NCBI GenBank assembly: GCA_021292165.1
Contig: CM037878.1
Location: 1,302,001 to 1,366,000 of the forward strand
From: Shinisaurus crocodilurus
Taxonomy: Eukaryota; Chordata; Lepidosauria; Squamata; Shinisauridae
Reading direction: 5' to 3'
Length of the DNA: 64,000 nucleotides
In this document: piece after piece, positions 57,401 to 62,919 of the stretch
How positions within the stretch are numbered: the first letter of the stretch is position 1
Layout: each line of letters starts with the position of its first letter
Notes under the pieces: model-generated
Databases searched by the model: none
What the model saw: the letters and a program-made list of their open reading frames with translations, nothing else
Told to the model about the DNA's origin: nothing
Made by a program: the position numbers and the translations under genes

Positions 57401-60400
57401 GCCAACTACAGTAATATTATTTATTTTACTATCAGAAAGTATATGTAACAGTAGAGATTATAAAGAACTTGGATTAACACTTTTACTTTGGGGCTGAGGA
57501 TGTTTATTTCTACTTGATGTGGAAGACAGGCCAAACGGACTATGCATCAGAAGAGCCCTGGAGCTGGATCAGGGCCAGGGCCCACCTAGTCCAGCACTCT
57601 GTTCCCTCCGTGGCTAACCAGCTGCCTGAGGGGAACACGTTTTCGTATGCCGGTGCACCCAGATTGGGAAATGTGACAGGAAGCCTCATAATGGGCTCAA
57701 GTTACAGGAACCTAGATTCCACCTAAACATCAGGAAAAATTTCCTGACTGTCAGAGCAATAAGACAATGGAACCAACTACCTAGGGAGGTGGTGGGCTCT
57801 CCCACTCTGGAGGCATTCAAGGTGCAGCTGGACAGCCATCTGTCAGGGATGCTTTGACTTGGATTCCTGCATTGAGCAGGGGGCTGGACTCGATGGCCTT
57901 GTAGGCCCCTTCCAACTCTACTTTTCTATGATTCTATGAAGCCAAGAGGAAGGTCTGGAGACACGGAAGCGCCACTGCCTGAACACTGGTGTTCTTTGCA
58001 GACTCTGTCTGCACATTTTCAGATGTGTCTCTCCACAGCTGTCAGGGTCCGGGTCACAGGCAGCAAGGCAAGGGTCCAGGGCTAGAATGCCAGGGCCGGG
58101 AAAGATGGAGGCAGATACAGACAACAGGGCCAAGGTCCAACACAGGTTCAGGGCACCAAGAGTCCAAACAGGGGCCCGAGGCATGGGGCAAGTCCAGGCA
58201 ACAGGCCCAAGGTCAAGCAGGGTCCAAGCACAGGTCAAGGCAAGCAGCAGGGTCCAGGAAGAGGCAGGGGTCAAGAAGAGGCAGGGTTCCAGGGAAGAGG
58301 CAGGAACAAGCACCAAGACATACCAGGCTGAGTAGGGCCAGAGGCAGGAGCGTTGGTCAGGGACGAGCAGGAGGTCAAGCACAGCAAGTTTTGACATAGT
58401 AGGAGATCAGGAACAGACTGCAGCTAGCACAAGAAACCATGTCACTGTGGCAAAGGCTGAAGGTGAAATGCAGCTCTTATATAGCCCTTTCCTGGCAGCT
58501 CCCAGCTGGTCTGCATTAGCCCACCTGGGAGCGCCTGCTGGTCTGGGCCCGAACTCTGCAAGCATTTACCAGCCAGGGCTCACACCCTGCGAAGCACTGC
58601 GGCCGGTTATATGCAAAGCTGCCACCAGATGGCGCTGCAGGACAGGCCCTGACAGCAGCAATGCATGATCCAGCCAAGTGAAGCTGTTTAAAGGCCCACT
58701 GAATTCTACTGGATAGGATTAAGAATGCTCAGAGGCAGGGCCGGTGCTGCCATTAGGCCAACTAGGCAGCTGCCTAGGGCGCAGGGCTAATGGGGGCGCC
58801 AGAAACACCTTGGAAAAAAATACAGCGCTCTCAAGTGGGAAGGGGGGGCGCTAAATATCTGATCTTGCCTAGGGCACCAAACTGCCTTGCACCGGTCCTG
58901 CTCAGAGGACTCAAATGTGCTTCGTGTTGGCTGGATTGTTCCATTGGCTGTTTGTTTTTTTTTTTATGAATGAAGATTGAGATTCCCAGGAGTCCGCTCT
59001 ACTTACCAGATTCTGTACAAGAAACGAGATTTTGGACACAATCCTGTATGTGCAAAATTGTAACAGATGGTCACACTTCATTGTACAATTATTCCCGTGT
59101 GTTTTCTACCTTTCTGCAATTTCACCCTGCAAGTGTGGGCTGTCTTGGGCACAAAATTCTGCAGCCTGAGAACTCATTAAAAAAAAAAAAAAAAGTTGCT
59201 CGTCCTTACATTTCCTTTTCCCTAGATCGGTTGTGGCACTGGTGGGGCAAAGCCGGGTTGCTCGGGGGGGGGGGGGGGCGGCGGCTCCCTTTAATGCAGT
59301 CTGGTCTCCTCCAGGGGAAAGTATTCCAGTCACAAAGACCAGCCTGCCCTGTGACGACAACGGCTGCCAGCCGTGGCGAAGGAGCTGTGCTGAGGATTAC
59401 AGGAGGCACCTCCTCTTCTGTGGAACAGAGATCATCCAGAGCAAGGGGGATGGCCAGGCCGCCGCCAAGGCAGTTGTTCTGCGGACCGGTGGGTGGGCGT
59501 TCGTTGACCTGCCAGTTGTGCTGCAAGTGGGGTTAGGGCTGCTGCTGCCCCGCTTGCCGAGGGTCCCCTCATAGAGTTGGGAGGGGCCTACAAGGCCAGC
59601 GAGTCCAACCCCCTGCCCAATGCAGGAAACCAGAGGAGGGGTCTCCCATCCAAGTAATAACCGGGCCTGACCCTGCTTAGCTTTCCACGCTCAGACAAGC
59701 TGAGCAAGGGCACCTGGAGAGGCATTTTTGGAATCCACTCCCTCCCTCCCTCCTTCGGGACCCCCGTCCTTCCGCAGCTCATTAGAAGCCTGTCATTAGG
59801 GCAAGTATTTATGTGGCCAGGGATGAGCAGGGCCTCTGTGGGGGCGGCTCAACGTTTTATGAAGCGCGTCAACTGGATGTGGTGGGGGACATCGTTCACA
59901 TGCCCCACCCTGCTCACATTTGTAAACCAGCTTTCCGTTCATGTCTGTTTTAAATTTATATGTGTTCATACAGCCCATCATCTGTCCCTGAGTGCAGGGT
60001 AGAGTCCAGGGTGTAGCTCTTACAGCGGGAGAGATGGATCTTTTCCCAGGCGGGTTCAGAGCCTAATTGGTGCGGGAGCCACAGGGGAGGCACGCCGCAA
60101 GAGCTCTGCCTCTGATTCCAAGAAACCAGCCTGGCCCCCTCCCACCGTCACACACGCTTCTCCCTAGCCCCCCCCCTCACTCCACGCGCCTTCCGGACTG
60201 TCCTGCAGTTCATCTCAGCCCCCGACCGCTCTCCTGGTCTTGCTCCCGCCCTGCCCCACCTTCTCCCACCTGTAAGGACCTTGTAGTCCGCGACTGGACA
60301 TCATCGGTGTTCCCTGCTCACTGCTCATGTCTTGTGGGCTTGCTTTGCCTCCCCAGGTTTCAATACAGCAAAGGGAGATCTGGTGAGATCCATTCTCTAC

Positions 60401-62853
60401 CCGAAGCCCATGAATTTCCGGCTCTACCGAGACGCCATTCGGTTCCTGATGTGCCTCATAGGAATTGCTGCTGTCGGAATGGTCTACGCAGTCTGTGTCT
60501 TTGCACTCAAAGGGGTGAGTCGGGGAGGGGGGAACCAGGGCCGGATTAAGACAGGGGCTATTGGAGCTGCAGCTCCAGACCCCTACCAGAAAATAGGCCC
60601 ACAATCAGGACCGGTGCAGGGCAGTTTGGCACCCCAGGCGAAATAATATTTAGCGCCCCCCCCTCTCCAAAGCAGCCCTGCTCTGCAAAAAAAAAAAACC
60701 CTGCGCCGCCACCACCAACTTACCTTCCCCCCGCCCTGGCTGCTGCTGCTGCTGCCGCCGCTGCCGCCACCGCCGCCGCCGAGGAGGAGGAAGTGACGCG
60801 ACGGGACCCCCCGCGCTGTTTTTTGCTGGGGAAACCATGGCAACAGGGCTGTTTAAGCCCTGTTGCCCTGGTTCCTCCCGCCAAAACAACGCAGGCGGGG
60901 CTCCGGAAGCAACATGACGCGGAGAAGGTAGGTGGCGGGGAGGGGGTGGTGGTGATGGCGGCGGCAGCGGGAGGCGCAGCGGCAGCGAGCGGGAGGGCGG
61001 GGGGAGATGCAGCGGCGGCGGGCGGGCGGGCGGGAGGGTGGGGAGGCGGAGGCCTGGCGGGGGCGGTGCAGCGGAGGCAGAGGCCTGGCGGGGGCGGCGC
61101 AACGGCAGCGAAGAGGAGCGCAGCGTTTCTGCGCCCTCTTCAGCTGCGCGCCCTCCTCAGCACCAGGCCCATAATGCTCTTAATCCGGCCCTGGGGAGAA
61201 CATCCACACAGCCCTCCGAGGGGGGGCAGATATGGACGCTCCTGCAGCGCTCCCTCCCACTGGAAACGCCGAACCAACATTTCCTACAAATGTGAATACT
61301 GAGGCAGCACGGCTCTTCTTATGTTCTTATAGATCATAGATCATAGAGTTGGAAGGAGCCTACAAGGCTATCGAATCCAACCCCCTGCTCAGTCCAACCC
61401 CCTGCTTTATTTATGTATTTATTTATTAAAATACTTCTATACCACTTAATATAGCTCAGGGTGTGAACAGAATGCTGGACTAGATGGACCCTTGGTCTGA
61501 CCCAGCATGGCTCTTACATTGTAATATGTTAAAAGCCCTAAGCGGTTCACATTAAAATACAACATAACAATGTAACAGCCCAGAAATAATAATAAATAAT
61601 TAAAACATTTAAAACATTACAATGCTATAACAGTAACAACAGGGTAGTAACAGGCCAGGTCAGGGGAAGCCTGTGTGAACAGGAGTGTTCTCAAGGGGCG
61701 TTTAAAACTGGTCAGCGTTGGTTGATAAGCCAGCGCTGATGAGGAGGACGTGGTGGGCACAATATCCGCCATCCAGACATGCTCACCCGGAGCTTAAGGG
61801 CAGCTCTGATGCTGGAGCGGGTCCATTCATAAGCTTGCTGAGTGGGCAGCAGAACCGCTCCGGCCGGCAGGGACTGGCTGTGTAACTCCATGGATGGAGT
61901 GTGTGTGTGTTTAAGGCAGTGCTTCTCAATTATTTTCTGTCATGCCCTCCCTAGGAAGAAGAAAACATTTCGTGCCCCCCGCGCGACTGTAAATAGTATC
62001 ATTTGTCTATAAAATTGTTATAAGTGCACCTCTGCATAACACTGTATCCTTATTAACGTATAAGAGAATAAAAAAAGAAAGAAATGTGGATCAATTTACA
62101 ACAAAGAATAGCTTTATTAACTGTAGCAGAAAAGATTTAAAGGAGCACAGGATTTAAAGGAACACAATATTAAAAAAAACTTTTAACTGAGGTCAAACGA
62201 GCCCCCCTTTACGGAGCCTCGCGCCCCCCCTGGGGGGCCCGCCCCACTATTTGAGAAGCACTGGTGTAGTGCCGTTCCACATGGCCTTCTGGCTGGTGTG
62301 TGTTTTGGGGGAGGACCCTCGGTGTCTGCAGCTTGCCTGGGCTTCAGACATACATAAGAGCATCAGAAGAGCCCTGAGGCTGGATCAGACCAAAGGTCGA
62401 TCTCGTCCAGCATTCTGTTCCCACAGTGGCCAACCAGCTGCCCCAATGGGAAGCCCACAAGCAGGACAGGAGGGCAACAGCAGCACCCTCCCGCCCAAGT
62501 TCCCCAGCGACTGGTGTTGCAGGGAAGGGTGGCTGGTGGGAGGAGAAGGTGCTCCAGTTTCCTTCTTCCATCTCACCTCAAAGGGAAAGCCACAGAGAAG
62601 CCACTTGTATGGGCTACACTGGAGAGGCAACCTTCTGGCCACTGCCTGATTTCGGGGGGTTGATCCTGCAGTCAGAGACTCTCCCTGCTCCTAGCAGAGA
62701 GACTTTGGATTGCTTGTCTGCGACCCCACCCCCACCCTCCAGCCGTTACTTATCTTTCCCCCCTTGGATTAACTACAGAGCAGGTGCAGAACCCACCTGG
62801 AGTACCTTCTGTCCAGTGACTTCCCTTGGGTGCCACGATGGCAGATGATGATG

Positions 62854-62919
<66 letters not shown>

